NCBI GenBank assembly: GCA_004325065.1
Contig: PITI01000008.1
Location: forward strand, 1 to 43,091
Length of the DNA: 43,091 nucleotides
Origin: Hamiltosporidium magnivora
Lineage: Eukaryota; Microsporidia; Dubosqiidae
Reading direction: 5' to 3'
Shown here: positions 11,878 through 25,900 of the stretch, piece after piece
Layout of the letters: the number at the start of each line of letters is the position of its first letter
How positions within the stretch are numbered: the first letter of the stretch is position 1
Program-made: the position numbers and the translations under genes
Notes under the pieces: generated by a model
What the model was told of the DNA's origin: nothing
Databases searched by the model: none
The model's input: only the letters and a program-made list of their open reading frames with translations

Positions 11878-14800
11878 AACTTGTTTTTTTATGATAAATT
11901 AATTTTAATGTTGTTATAAGAAATCAAATATTCGAGACATTTGATATAGAAAGGAATAATCCAAATAAACGCATTTCAATTTAATAAAAATCTTAGATAG
12001 GTTATATTAAATTTAAGATTATATTATATAAGTTAAACATATGATAAATTAAAAATTCATTTATCATCAAATTTAAATAGTTTGAAAATAAATTAATATA
12101 AACTTAATTTATTTTCATTAAATATTTTAATTTATTTCTGATTCAAAAAGTTTGATTTACAAATTATTTATATACTTTATACCATTTTTTCCAAGTGTAC
12201 CGTTAAGATTTTATAATAGGATCTTAAAAATTTTTTACTCTTTAGTCTCAAATAACTACAGATAAAAAAAATGCGACTAACCAATAGAAAAACTTTTTTA
12301 ATAAACAAATCAAATCTAATAGTTGTATATATTTCTATTAAAATAGATATAGGTCTGTAAAAATTAGCCAGTCAGAGTTGTAATTTTTTATTCGAATTTC
12401 ATTTCATATATTCTGTTCTTACCCTAATTATGAACGAAAGCATTATATGTTTATCGTTTCTCAGAGATAATTATGTCCTTAAAAGCTTAATAATTTTGAT
12501 TTAAATCGATAATGATACCTTAGAACTTACCGCTGAAAAAAATGGAAAACTTTTTTTGTTTGGGGAAACACTTTAAAGGTTTTATTTTTCTATTTAAGAG
12601 ATATAATTGGGCAAATTTCATATTTTAAGAGGCTTACTTCATTAACAATATAATGGCAAAATTTTATTGAGTAATGTGTAATTCGATTTAAAATGTAAAA
12701 AATCACTTTTGCTTAGGTTTCGTGAAATTAAACATATCTGACTGTTTTTTAAAAGGCAAAATTAAATACCAATTGCAGAATATTTTAGAGAACTAAAAAA
12801 TATTGGTTTAGAATGAATCAAAATATTAAGTTGGGCTTTAACCCAAATTCTAGAACTTTCAAGAAAATTTTAAGTAATTTTATTTTTACATCTAAAGCAC
12901 TCTGGGTTTGAATAGAACGATTTCATGTTTTTGACGTTTGATATTTGCTCCAATATCTGTTTTAAAAATCCAATTATGAAGAATGTGATTTTAAAACGTA
13001 TTATTGATATACGCATAAAAATTAAGAAATATCTCTTTACGCATATCGATAACTTTTCTTGAAATTCATATGTATATTAAAACCATATATTGGTGTAATA
13101 TCTAACACAATTACATTTGTTTGAAACAAATTTAAATACAACATTATTTGCTTACAACGTAAAATGAAGTATAAATATAATAAACGCTTTTAGATGTTAC
13201 ATTCGGATTAATTTTTTCTGATTCAGCAGATATCCTGTGTGTAAGATTTCGATTCTTTTTAATAGCATTCTTTCTTCTACTTTCCTATTTCCAAATGTTT
13301 TTTTTGACAAAAAATAATTATTTTTAGAAATTACAAAAATTTGGATAATTATTAAAAAAAATATTCTAAAACCTACGAGTATAATATTTTTTAGATTTTA
13401 CAATAATTGCAACAAACAGCGATTTTTTTCTTTTTTACTTAAAACATAAAAGAAATATTTAATTTTAAGCCAAATAAATGATAAGTTTCTAATATCATAA
13501 ATAATATTTTTAGCATAACGAACCCGTAAAAATCATAATATCCCATAATATTCCTAATCAAGCATGCGATAAAAGATTATTTTATAGTTTCTGCAGCCTT
13601 ACATAATCAAAGATCATTACGGAAAAGTCGAATACTTTAAACCGAAATATATTTTTATTTTGGTTTATACGAAAAACGCATACCTTTTTTTATTATATAT
13701 TTTTAATTGTATTAAATTTTAGCAGTAATTTCAATTTTTTAATTAAAATGCTAAACTATACCATTTTTTCTTTATTTTATTTTTAGATTCACGAAAGTGT
13801 GAGTAAAAGACATTTCTCAACAGAGTTTACGTTACAAAAAAACGCAAAATATAAGAGCGTGATAGAAATAGTTTAGAAACTTGCATTTTTTTTAGATTCG
13901 CAAATCGTAATATTTGATTCGAAAATATGGCATATTAAACATACAACATTTTATCGAATATAAAGAAGCTCAATAACCCAATCACATCTATCTGGCTTTA
14001 GGCTTCTATTATTACTAACTGCAGTTGAGTGACATAAAGAATTATATGTATCATTTAATAAGAAAGAATACAACCAAAGAAAGTTAAAAGAAACTCACAT
14101 ATCCTGTGTATTTTAGAATTATATACTTTAGAAGCATGCAATTGACTTTTATTTATCAAAACAGTCGATATATTGTTTGAATACTGGAATTGTTTTTTGT
14201 TATGAATTAGATAAATTCCGATATATTAAAAAAAGATTTCAATTTATTTTACAACCTTTCGGAACTTTTCATTGCCAAAAGGCATTAAACCTCTCTAACT
14301 CACACACAAAACACCAGTCTAACATACAGCACAATTCGATTTTATATTCATTTTAAACCCCAATACAATTAACATTTAAATATGTGATAAATTGAATTTT
14401 CTGATTTAAATATATTGCAGTCAGAGTAAATGCATGTAGCGTTTTGCAAGCGCAATCCTATATAACTTGATATTTCTTCAATTGTAATTTTCAGAATAAA
14501 ATTTATTTAAAGTTAAAATAATTTTCAACCCAAGATTTGATTGATAATAAACTTTTAAAAATTGAATAGATCAAATTAAGAGTTTTTTTTCAAAACATAT
14601 TTTTCATATTTTTAAATATAAAATGAGATATATAGTTAGAAATTGTGACTATTTACAAAACGCCATTTGATATTTGTATTTACTAGACTATACATTTAAA
14701 CTAGCCAAAAATCCCCTTTCTGACTTAATATATAAAGTCTTTTTTTTATGAATGGGTTAGATAAATCTTAAAAGTTATTTCGTTTCGTATTGTCTATGCT

Positions 14801-16169
14801 TTATATGATAACTTAGATATTTCACCAGTTTCAATTCAGCGAGAATTCTACCATTAAAGATGTTTTAATACCAAAACAATTTTTCAAAAAACGCCCTTTG
14901 TTCTTTCTTATCGCTTTACATCTGAAATCTTTAAAGATCGTTCGTTGTTATTATCCACTATTATAACTTTAGATAGAGCGTTAATTGTGCTATTTAATGG
15001 CTTTGTTTGGGCATATGCTAAACCTTTACCATATTGTTTTGTGTATGTCTTTACACTTAATAATTTACTTTAAACAATTTTGCATATTGAAAAAAATTAC
15101 GAAACATCCGCAGATTATTATCAACATAGAAATTTCTATGATATCTGTATCTTAAGCTCTTCGAGTAAAAGAAATATAAAAGTTTAGCCGATGTTTACGA
15201 AAACTTTCTATATAAATTCTATAATAAAAAATAAACATTTAGTGTATGCTTTTAAAGCCAAATGCTTTTGAGAATAAATTCCAAAGAAAAATTTTTGGGT
15301 TTACAATGTATAAGCGTATGTTGCGTTCAACAAGCGCGATATAACAAAAATTTAAAATTAAATTCTCAAATCGCAATTAAATTGCACTAATGGTTTGCTC
15401 TTAAATAATCTAAAATTAATGTTAATTTCCTATAAAAAGATTATACAGAAGTTGCTTTTAAAAGTATAACGGAGAATTTAACGTGCAATGTATTTGCTTT
15501 AACATTCCATAGATCTTATAAATGACAATTAACCAAATTGTAAACCAAAATGAAGCAGTTTTCTATGGTTTAAAGTATTATAAAGTTTTTCAAAGTAAAT
15601 TTAAAAAAAGTTTAATCAAAATATTTTTTTTTCATTGAATTTTATCATGCACTTAATAAGCCATTCTGCCACAATACTAATTCTACGAATTAGTTAAATA
15701 TATTGGGTTTTATCTTGTTTTTATCACCAATTACACAACGTAATTCATATATGTGTTGGTGCATGTCAAGTATTTGTTTTTGTTTCTAAAGATTTTCTTT
15801 GGATACTATAGATTATTTTTATACGAAATTGATTTAAAAAAGAATACCAGCAGGTTGGATATTTTTTACCTATAAAACTTAAAAAACTTTATTAAAATAT
15901 AAATTTCAACAAATACTTGAATCATAAAACTTTTATAAACAACACACCTTTGTGGAATTAAGAAGTGACCTTTTATCGTATGAAAGAATCTAATTATAGA
16001 AGATATTAATAAAAAATATCTTTAAATGTGAATTTACTTCATTGGGTTATAGATGTGGTTTCTGATTTTTATAATTTAAATTTTCATCTTAAAACAATAA
16101 AAAAAAGATTAACGTATGCAAAAATAAATTTTTTGTACCAAGGAATCTAATCATAAAAACTGTTTTTTT
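11878..16169. other. AT-rich DNA with no supported gene
   Basis: Upstream of the orphan gene. I find no frame of note on either strand, no RNA gene and no copy of the repeats described elsewhere in the window. Confidence 0.6.
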
Positions 16170-16795
16170 TGCAACTGGATGCTTATTAACCTCGTATCTA
16201 CTTAGAACGAATTTTGATTGGTATCACAACCCATAGTTCCATTTTATGAGATGAAAACCGCGTGCATTTCGGGTCTTTACATGATAAACCGAAAAAAACG
16301 ACGAAAAGATATAAGAACCGAGAAACAAACCGCAAACTAAGAATTAAGTTTACTATAGAAATTTTTTAATCGAATTGAAACTATATGTAATTGCTCTGGA
16401 ACGCACGAAAACACTCTACGGAGTCAGTTATTAGAATAAGCGCCTCCTAGATACATAAACACATACCATTGAGAAAGCTATAAATATAAACCAGAGGACT
16501 CAAATCCAAAAGCTGTTATAAAATAACAAGATTTAGATGCGCCGATGTAGTGGCGGAATATATTTTAATCGAAAGTTTATTAGTTGCACAAAATGCAAAG
16601 CTAGTGGAATTCTGGAATCGCGTTCTGAACACCATAGTCCCCCTATTAAAGCTATAACAAGATATTACGACTCTAAACATCTTTGCTCATCATTTGGGCT
16701 TAATATACATTTTATAAAAACGCAAGGATCTATGTATAAAAGAAATACATATGTAAACTTTAAAACTTCATTTATGTTTAACCTAGAATCCTACA
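16170..16795. other. Less AT-rich island with open frames on both strands
   Basis: G+C rises here compared with both sides, directly upstream of repeat copy 4. On plus, an ATG frame starts at 16537 and stays open to 16869. Its first 86 codons have an unusually balanced residue mix and a CTKC motif, but its last 24 codons are simply repeat DNA read through. On minus, the same stretch (about 16780 to 16540) is open for about 80 codons with a single TAA and also looks protein-like. One of the two is probably an old coding sequence, perhaps a mobile-element or host-gene remnant. I recognise neither. Confidence 0.4.
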
Positions 16796-17040
16796 ATGCC
16801 GGGTGCAGAACTAGCTCGTGGTCTTCCATGCTTGTCGCAAGAAGCGACTTAAAGAGACTTGTCCTCTAGTTTGGATTGAACGGGGACTAGCCATCCATCC
16901 TTTAGAACCACTTTGTTACGCACCCCAAAAAGTAAACAACCCGGACTGAAAATTATGAAAAATACTTGGCTTGGGTAAAGAGAGAACCGGTGGGTGGGAG
17001 GTTTAAAGGCGCCAAGATTCGTGCATGAGCTACTGCAGAA
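16796..17040 (+). repeat. Dispersed repeat, copy 4 (long subfamily)
   Basis: This is the best-preserved 5' end of the family: ATGCCGGGTGCAGAACTAGC, then GCTTGTCGCAAGAAGCGACT, GTCCTCTAGTTTGGATTGAA, CCATCCTTTAGAACCACTTT, GTTACG, AAAAAGTAAACAACCCGGAC and GAACCGGTGGG. Like copy 3 it keeps the middle segment (about 16950-16982, ending in ATACTTGGCTTGGGTAAAG). The 3' end is more eroded (GGCGCCAAGATTCGTGCATG). The 5' CCGGGT could pair with ACCCGG at about 16939, a possible long-range helix not verified in the other copies. Confidence 0.82.
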
Positions 17041-19498
17041 GATAGACGAATCAATGTGTAACTAACGGGACTATGTTACAAGCATAAAATTCAATTTCGT
17101 AGGGACAATTTGGTTAAAAAACAAAAAATTGATGTTATATAAATCCTCTCAAACATGATTTATTTCGAAATAGTATTTTAAAATGGAATATATTGAGCCA
17201 AGTGTGTCTTTAGAACTCTAAGTAATAAATTTACTAGAAATGTGATATTACACGATGATTCTAACAGTATGCCTGTTCAAGATAGCAAGAATATATGCAC
17301 ATTATAATTTTAATCCATTTGCATCTTTTTTAGGCATCGAAAGGAAACTAGAGTTTTTATATATTTTAACTAAGCTAGAAATTTATAGTTATGTGTTGTT
17401 TTTTTGCTTTTTCTATATCTTCCAATGAACAAAGAAAATGAAAGATATTATTTACATTTTTAAATTTCTCGCCAAAATACATAAGGCACGAATCTGATAG
17501 TTAATGAAACACCAAACTACTGAATAAAGTATGGAAGTGGATATATTTATACCATTTTTAAGGTTCCTAAATAATACAAGTAAATTTTCTAGTCAGAAAA
17601 TTTCTAAAGTATGAAAAGTATACCTTTCAAGTTTGTTACCTTTCTTGAATAAATTTACACATATGAATTTAAATATATACATATATTTTGTGATATTTTT
17701 TTTGAATAAAATATTAAAGAGAATCTAAGCTACACGATTAGACTTTCAGAACCAATATATATTTAAGACATATTTTAGGTATTTTTCATTCCATAAAATT
17801 TCTCGAATCTTGTTTATAGAAGCAAAGATTTAATCTATGCGGCAAACCTAACCGGCATTTAAACTTGCTAATAGAGAAATTGACGCTAACTTAATCTTTT
17901 TTTTTAAAAAAACTCCAAAAATTTAAAGAATTTATTTTTTCGGTACATCTAAACATGTTTCAAATTGAAGTTTCTATAATAAAAACTTATCAAAAACCTA
18001 AAAAAATGCGAGAAGAAAATATTATTACAAGAAATATACTCATGTTCTAGAGATTTTACAACAAATTATATGTCGAATATGTAAAGAATTTAGAAAAAAA
18101 ATTAGGCTTTATTTAAAAAATTCTAGTTGAATAAAATCTAGCTAAAATTTGCCGGAGCTTAGGAAATTCTAAATCTGCTGTTTACAACGCGAAAAAATAT
18201 AGAAAGACAGGCATAACTCAAAACTAATCCGTTAAACATATTATAGAATCCGTAACTTCAATCATAAAACCAAAAACAAATTTTGCGAGTTTGACTTAAT
18301 TAAGAAAAAAAAAGAAGCAAACGAAAAAAAAATCAAAGCTTATTGCTCTATGTGTCTAGTTTGAAAGCGCATTAAATTGCTCCTTAAAAAGTGTAATTCA
18401 TATGCTATAAACTTTTTATTCACCGATTTTTAATCACAAAAAATAAATTTTAATTGTTTAAGGAAATATCATTCCCTGAACAACAAGTCGCTAAAAAAAG
18501 TACAAATGCGATAATATTTATGATTTTAACAGCATAATTTTATTTAAATTTCCAAATGAGATATAAAATCTATATTATAGAACTTAAAAATATTTCTAAT
18601 AAATGCTGCAATTTAATGTTTTTTGGGACAGAAAGAAAGCAATATATAAAAGGATATGCATCAAATAAGTCTAAAGTACCCAAAGGATCACATTACTTTA
18701 TCAATGGATCGAGCATGCTTATACAAATTTACCATCTTTTTTTGTTTAAAATCCTGCCAAAATCTTCATCAAGTCGATGGATTTGGCCCAATTTCGACAA
18801 AAAAATATTAAAATTTTTTTAAATTATTTAGTAATATCATGTAAATTCGCTCTATAATAAAAAAATAAGTACCTAATTATATGTAAATGACATTTTAGAT
18901 TTACTTTTGTTTTTTTAAATACACAATTCATTGCATAAATAAGACATTATATTTCTATGAAGGTCTATGGCAGGTAAATATTTAATCTTGATCCATGAAT
19001 ACTTCATTAAGCATGCTAGTTAGATTCAGAAATGAGACTATACGCTTTGAAAAAGTTTAAGTTTGCTACATATTTTTCTAAAATTCACAAAAGTTAAAAG
19101 TTTGACATCAAAATTTCAACCATACAATTTCCTTTCGTGAACTATCCCATAAATTGAAAATTTATGCTAAATTGTAAAAAATATAAATCGTTATATTTAG
19201 CATAGAAGAATTTCGAAAAATAAATCAAAAAACTTTGTAAAGAATCTATTCCAAAAAACGTTTGTCGAAAATAAAATGGATGTCTTTATAATATTTCTTT
19301 TATAATACAAAAAAGAAAATTCAAATATCAGAATAAAAAAATTAGTGAACCATGTATAGGGAACTAAAGGTCAATATCTATCATAAGCTATATGGCAACC
19401 ATTTATTATTTTAAGAATTACAGAAGAATTCTTAGTTATTTAAAATTAAGCCGATTTTTTTGAATTTATATACAACATTTGAACATCGCATATTCATC
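17041..19498. other. AT-rich DNA with no supported gene
   Basis: A plus frame at 18556-18822 (88 codons, from ATG) is the longest here, and its residue mix is close to that expected by chance; I do not call it. Nothing else is visible. Confidence 0.6.
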
Positions 19499-19618
19499 AT
19501 ATGTAAGATAATTCAAATTATTCTGATTCTCTTTTATCAAAATAAACGCGAATTCAAAATATGTAAAATAATAGAATTCTTCTAATTCTCTGTTTTATAA
19601 TTAGGCGTAATTGTATAA
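19499..19618. repeat. Two-copy tandem duplication, period 60
   Basis: Unit 1 (19499-19558) and unit 2 (19559-19618) begin ATATGTAAGATAATTC and ATATGTAAAATAATAG and share ATTCTGATTCTCTTTTAT versus CTTCTAATTCTCTGTTTTAT further in. The period is exactly 60. Divergence shows an old local duplication. It is noncoding as far as can be seen. Confidence 0.6.
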
Positions 19619-22600
19619 ATAGTGCTTTTTTATGTTTTTTTTTTGAAAATATTCTTTAAAACAAACCCAAACTTATTTATAACAGAAATTTAAAACCCGT
19701 TTAACCGATTTTCTATTACTAAATATAATGTGTAAACTAGTTTAATTTTTTGCAAATATAAAATTCTAAAAATTTAAAACATTCCAAATGTAAAATTTGT
19801 CTTTAACTAAGTACAACATGAATATTTACATGCATTCACATAAATCTTATATTACTTTACCTAATCAAACAAGAGATAGAAAGTAATGAACCTAAAAATA
19901 AATTTAGATTAACTTCTGAAATAAAAATCCTGTCATAATAAAATTTTCAATTTATGATGCAAAAGTTTTTTCTGCATGATAAATTTATATAAATATTATA
20001 AATAGCACTAGGTTTTATTCATTTAAAAGTCTTCTGAAATATATTTACAACGCTTAAAAGCCTTTTATGTACATTAGATATTTTTTTCTTTAAGGAATAT
20101 TAAACCAATTATGTTTTTCACTTAAGGACTCATTAGTTCAAAGTTATAGCAGGAAAATTCTAGATTTGATTCTTTGGGCTAAATATTTTACTAAAATAAA
20201 TTTTACTCAAGATGATACCTTTCTTGTAATATTATATTCCATAAAATTGCTTTCTCTCTAATAATTAATTTTGTGTAATAGAACATAAAAAAAATGTTTT
20301 TGGTGTTTTTAAATATATTCTTCGATATAATTCAGCATACATAATTTTTTAAGTTATTGTTTTACTTCATCTAAAATGATATCTAAAAGATAACATGCAT
20401 TCAGTTAACAGAATCTTAAATTAGATTTTTAAACCAAAAAAATTAAAATTTGATTGTACTTCTAATTTGTCAAAGTAATAATTTTATTGCATTTAAACAT
20501 GCTATTATGCTATAACTGTTAGAAAGATATTTATATACATATTGAAACTCTAAATTTTGGATTATCAATTTAATATTAAGAAGATTTTGCTTTAAACAAC
20601 TAAAGTTTTAAGTGGAATGAATTTAAATTGTTTTTCAAATGCAAAGCTTGTGTATCTGCAAAGCGAAGAGTATTATGATAGAATTCGGTGCGTATATTCC
20701 TATATTTAGTATAAATTTCAATTTTATACTGTCTCTATCTTAAATTAAAGCATTATGAAATAAGATATTTTATCATAGAAAATTTCTATTTACTATATTT
20801 CTTTTTTCATTTACTTTTCTTTTTAGGAATTTACTTATACATAGCTAAAATTTTATCTCAACTTGTTTTAAATGCATATAAAATTTAAATACTTCAATTC
20901 ATATAATCCAAAAAAATCATAAGAGAAATGAAAAATGTCTGAAAAATATATTGATAATCTAAGTCATGGTTTCAAAATTCATATAAAATAAAAAATACAA
21001 CCATGATAAATTTTTAAATGTTCATTAATAGAAAAAAAATCCTTAGATACAAATAAAATTTATAACGTAAAGGCTTCGCTAATTGCTCCTTATAGTCAAA
21101 CATAAAATTTACGAACGAATCAATAATATATTCTTATACTAGATACAAAACGAAATACAGAAAAATATTTTTATATCTATTGCCACTCATGTAATTAATG
21201 AAAATCTGTATAGATTTTATATGATAAATATACATGTAGTATACGAAATAGAAAGAATTTTTCTATTTTAAAATATTTCTGAATATTTTGAAAATACTTC
21301 AATTCCAAATGCCAATAAACACTTATCAAAGAATTGAAAATGGATATTTATACACCTTTCCTGTGGAATTTAAATTTTTACTGAATTATCAAAAATTTAA
21401 TTCTAAAACATGCTTACTATCTACTTTGTGTGTTTCTGAATCTAAATTACTCTTTAATAATAGGTATTTTATAACTAACCAAAAAATAGTAAAGCAATAT
21501 TTTTAAAGCATGGGTTTATATGATTTTTAGGCAGATAGATTTTATTTTAAAAGCCTTTCATACGACATCATTTTATATTTTGCAAGTAAATAATATAGCA
21601 GATTTAAATAAAATAATACCGAGAGGTGGAAATTATAAAGACCTGTCTTATATTTCTAAATTTAGGCTATTTGAACTAGAAATGCAAAAATTCGTTTCTT
21701 TTTGTTGCAAATTAGTGTAATTCGATCAAAGATCTCAATGCAATTATTAAATTGAAACGAGTGGGATTTCTTATTGCCAGATGAAGAAAATTAAAAGCTT
21801 TTGTTATAAACACATTGAAATTAATGTTTTTCGTTTGGAGAAAGTATTGACTCTAAAAACCATATTGTTTTATTCAAACAAAGAATTCTATAATCCCAAA
21901 AGCCCCTTTGGTTTGCATATATGACGAACAGACACTATGGATATCTCTCTAGATTACTTATTTCAATTTAAGCCCTTAATGCGTGTGTTAGTTAATTCAT
22001 TTCCAATTCCTCGAATAAATTGTATTTTTTTGGTAAAATTTTCATATCTCACTTTAATATGTTTTACAATACATCTTATAAATTTAAAAAAAATCGTACT
22101 ATACAAGTTCATAATTTGAAAAACTTCTTTCTAGAAAATACAATATAAGGATTTGTAAAAGTATTTAAGTATAAAAAATTTTCTCTAGGTAAATTTATTT
22201 TAACATAAGCCACTGTTTTCCCACGTACTCGGAAACTATCAAAAACATTAGAGGATAAAGTAGCGGCTAGGATGTGTATCACATTAACCAACAAAAAAAA
22301 ACAACTTTTTGCTTATTTTTTTTGAAATTCTTTATATTCGTTAAAAAGGAATTCGAATATAATATTTTATTCGTGCTATAAGGATTAAGCGGTATGAAAC
22401 CTGAAGTTTTAAATATAATCTGGTTTGCATATAATAACCAAAAGTTATTATACAATGAGTCATGTATTTAAAAATATCTAAAATATTTTTTTTGAGAAGT
22501 TATATCGAAATATATTCAAAAAAAGCAATTTAAGATAAAAAATACATTCTTAAACTTAATTTAGAAAAATAAAAAGTTCGAAGTCCGCTTGTTTGTTGAG

Positions 22601-22694
22601 TTTTTTAAAAAATAACCAAAAACAAACGTATTTTATAAAAAAAACCAAAGTGGTTTTGTAGGCTTATGCTAAAAAAATTATTTACTCTTTTTCC
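19619..22694. other. AT-rich DNA with no supported gene
   Basis: Several 60-72 codon frames cluster on plus at 21288-22119. They follow one another in different frames, are dominated by Phe, Ile, Leu, Lys and Asn, and have no recognisable motif. They could be the shadow of a very old gene, but chance is enough to explain them. Confidence 0.55.
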
Positions 22695-22915
22695 ATTCAT
22701 CTTTTGCCTCTCGGTGTCAATGATGACGACTGGAAATTTTTCAAGCCGTCTTTTAATCTGTTATAACTCTGGATTATAGAAGATTAGCCTTGGATCTAAT
22801 TTGATTTATATCCTATATCTCGCCAAAACCCAACTTTGTTTTTCACACACTCATTGCTAACGAGATAGTTTTTAATTTGGTTATCCTCTCTCCACTCTGT
22901 TAAAAATGATATACA
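22695..22915 (-). mobile_element. Decayed mobile-element-like coding fragment, copy 1
   Basis: An island richer in G+C than its flanks. Read on minus, 22888 to 22838 encodes EDNQIKNYLVSNECVKN, which aligns without gaps to EDNHIKKFLLGNEIVKL at 41076 to 41026 (10 of 17 identical, several others conservative; 37 of 51 bases the same). Farther 3' on minus, another frame reads RLIFYNPEL, a stop, then RRLEKFPVVIIDTERQKMNG. The frame is broken by stops and at least one shift, so it is dead. The protein family is not recognised; two dispersed, decayed copies suggest a transposon or retroelement protein. Confidence 0.55.
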
Positions 22916-25900
22916 AAAACTATGTTAACCAGATATCATTATTCAAAGCAAATAATTCATTCGGTTTTAGATTAGGATTCGAGTCAGTTCGGACAAAGTT
23001 ATTATGTTGTTTGTTTATGAAACTAGTATTCAAACATCTATTAATACTCTATGGCGTATCAATACAAGCATAAAGCGTTAGAAACTTTAGTACTTTTTAC
23101 TTATTGATAAATTCACTTATTATTATGATTTTTGCCCTTAAATCATAGCAAGGTATCGATTTTATATTGTACAATATATAATTAAAACATGCATATAGAA
23201 TCTCAAATTTAGGGTTATTATATAAATTTACATTTTAAAATTCTATTGAATTACAAATAAAATTTACTTGAATTTTAAAAAAAATGATAAATTGGTTGAC
23301 ATATAAAATTATGGCTCATAAATTTTATTCTAATTTTGTATTTAACTAAATCACATTTAAATAAGAAAATAACTCATTAAGGTCCGAGTACAATATTTTT
23401 GTTCTATATATCGACCGTTTTTTTTTTCAACGGTGTCTTTTGATATTTTCAAATGATTTAAAGCTGTTAACTTTACTGAGTTTTTTCGAAAAAACCTTTT
23501 TAAGTTAAAATCAAAATAATTTATTTAAAAGTAATAAATATATTATACTTTTCGATCGCAATTTGACTGTAATAGCAAAATGATAAGATCTCTGTAATAA
23601 TACAACCAATATATTTTTAAGCGTTAATTGGAAATTTCAATTAATCCTATCAAAATAGAAGAAAAAATTAGAAGATTTTTAATTTATTCTCGTTTAAAAA
23701 TGACAAAAAAAATTATATACTTAGTGCACACTATGTTTTTTTTTAAAATTCTTTCAATGACTTGAGTCGATGTTTCGGTCCAGTTTACCTAATTTGAAAA
23801 TATATAACGTATATTTTTTACGAGAATCAAAGTAGTTACGTGTAGTATTGCTACAACGTCTCATACATTTAAATTATTATTAGACCTTTTAAAGAGCTTA
23901 ATAAAAATTTATAAGTTTTTCTATCACTATAGATGCGGTATGCGTAAAATATTTCAAAGCTGATATAATTTATCCACAAAAAACTTCGAAATTTATTAAT
24001 ATATTATAAATTTTATTGAATATTTATGCATAGTTTTATAAAGACCATTTTTAATAATCTTAAATGTGTTTAAAAATCGCAGCCACAGCAGAAAACATAT
24101 TATGTCTAACATTCATGGGCAAACATACCTGATATGAGTTAATACAGCTTTATTTTTAATTGAAAACAGGACATATGCAAAAGCAAGATTATAACTTGTC
24201 TAAAATATTTTTATGTAAGAAATTGAAGATATTTAGATTTCTTATTTAATTTGACAACTGAATTAAACCAGTAAAATTGGATTTGACTGATACTGCGTAG
24301 TAATAAAATTTGGATTCGAATTTCTCAGTTTAGTTTAAATTTTTAAATTTTAGAAAGAAATTAAATTGATATTTACTATTGAATTAACCTTTCGATTAGA
24401 AAATTGTTAACTTTTTTAGTTAAAATCAAAAACCACAGAAATATAACGTAAAAGTTCTTGGAATTTTCAAAATAAAATTAAATAAATAACTATTGGTTTT
24501 ATTGAAATACTGAAATATCTTCACATTTTTAAAATTTGAAACTTAGCTATAGAAAAGGGCATTCATTTAAATCAAGATTTAGAAAAAAAAGACGATTTTT
24601 AACTTAAATAAACTGACGTATTTTTTGTATTTAAATATAATCTTTTTTAGAACGTCTGATATATTGACCTCAATATAACATATAGAATAAAAATTATGAT
24701 TGGATAGTGTTTACGTCCAAAAACCCTAAAAGAAATTCATATAGACCAACCTTAGGAAATAAATAAGTCCTTTGTTAACCAAAATATAGTCTAAATAATC
24801 GTTTAAATATAAATAGAAAACAATGAAATTAGCTAATGTTTCATATAATTACATTTTTGGTTTTACTCAACAACATTGATACAAAATTTGACAGCAATAA
24901 TTTTCTAAAGATAAACATATTTAGTAAAATACATATTTCGGAATCGCTTGTAATTCTATTTATGCGTTGAATATCAGAATAATGGAAACAAAGCGTCAAA
25001 ACAGGCTCAGAACTGTTTGAAATTTGATGTGTTTCTGTTTTATCGCTGTATTTTTAGTAAAGGCGCTGCAAAAAACCAGGACAATTTTTTAACAAAACTG
25101 GAAGCAAAACTGCAGACAAAACTATAACACTTAGTTCTACCATAAACACATAAAATACTATAATTGTTTAAATATATTGTCAAAGACATTACAGAAGGTT
25201 AAAGTATAGTTTCTAAAACAGTATTTGAGGTAATATGAGTTTATTGCGAAAGATTTTTTCGTGATTTATATTGTCAAGGAATTCAACGAAGGGAAAGAAT
25301 TAGATTGTAATTTTTTGCTATATTTATCACACCTTCTAATAAAAAATTTTTAAAAAATTACTGCAATGTATTCGAATGACTAAATTAGTCGCCGTAGGAT
25401 TTTTCATGTATATATGCAATATATCGATTTCCGAACTATTAATGCGATATTACCTGATGAACAATTTCACATAAAGTTACAAGTAAATCTGATAGTTTGT
25501 TTTGAATGTTGTACAAACGGCTTTCGATTATTTTACTAGGCTATGAACATTAAAAATGCTCCTTTTAATAACTATTTATAAAACAATATATATTATAAAT
25601 TATTGGATTCGAAGCTTTAAGTTAGATTTTTATTTATAAAAAATGTGCGCTCTTGACATATTTTCTTATAAAAGATATTTTCATTGTACGTATTCTTTCA
25701 TTAGAATCATATTATGTGACAAAAAAGGATTTTTATACTTTACCCGAAAGCAAAACGAAATTATACTCATAGCTTTTATATTTAACACAATAAAAAAAAC
25801 ACATGCCTATATTTTTGGAAAATCACTGACCTATTAGATGATTTGCTAACTCAAAATCAATACAAAAAAATTTGAAGAATACAAAATATAATTTTTTTTA

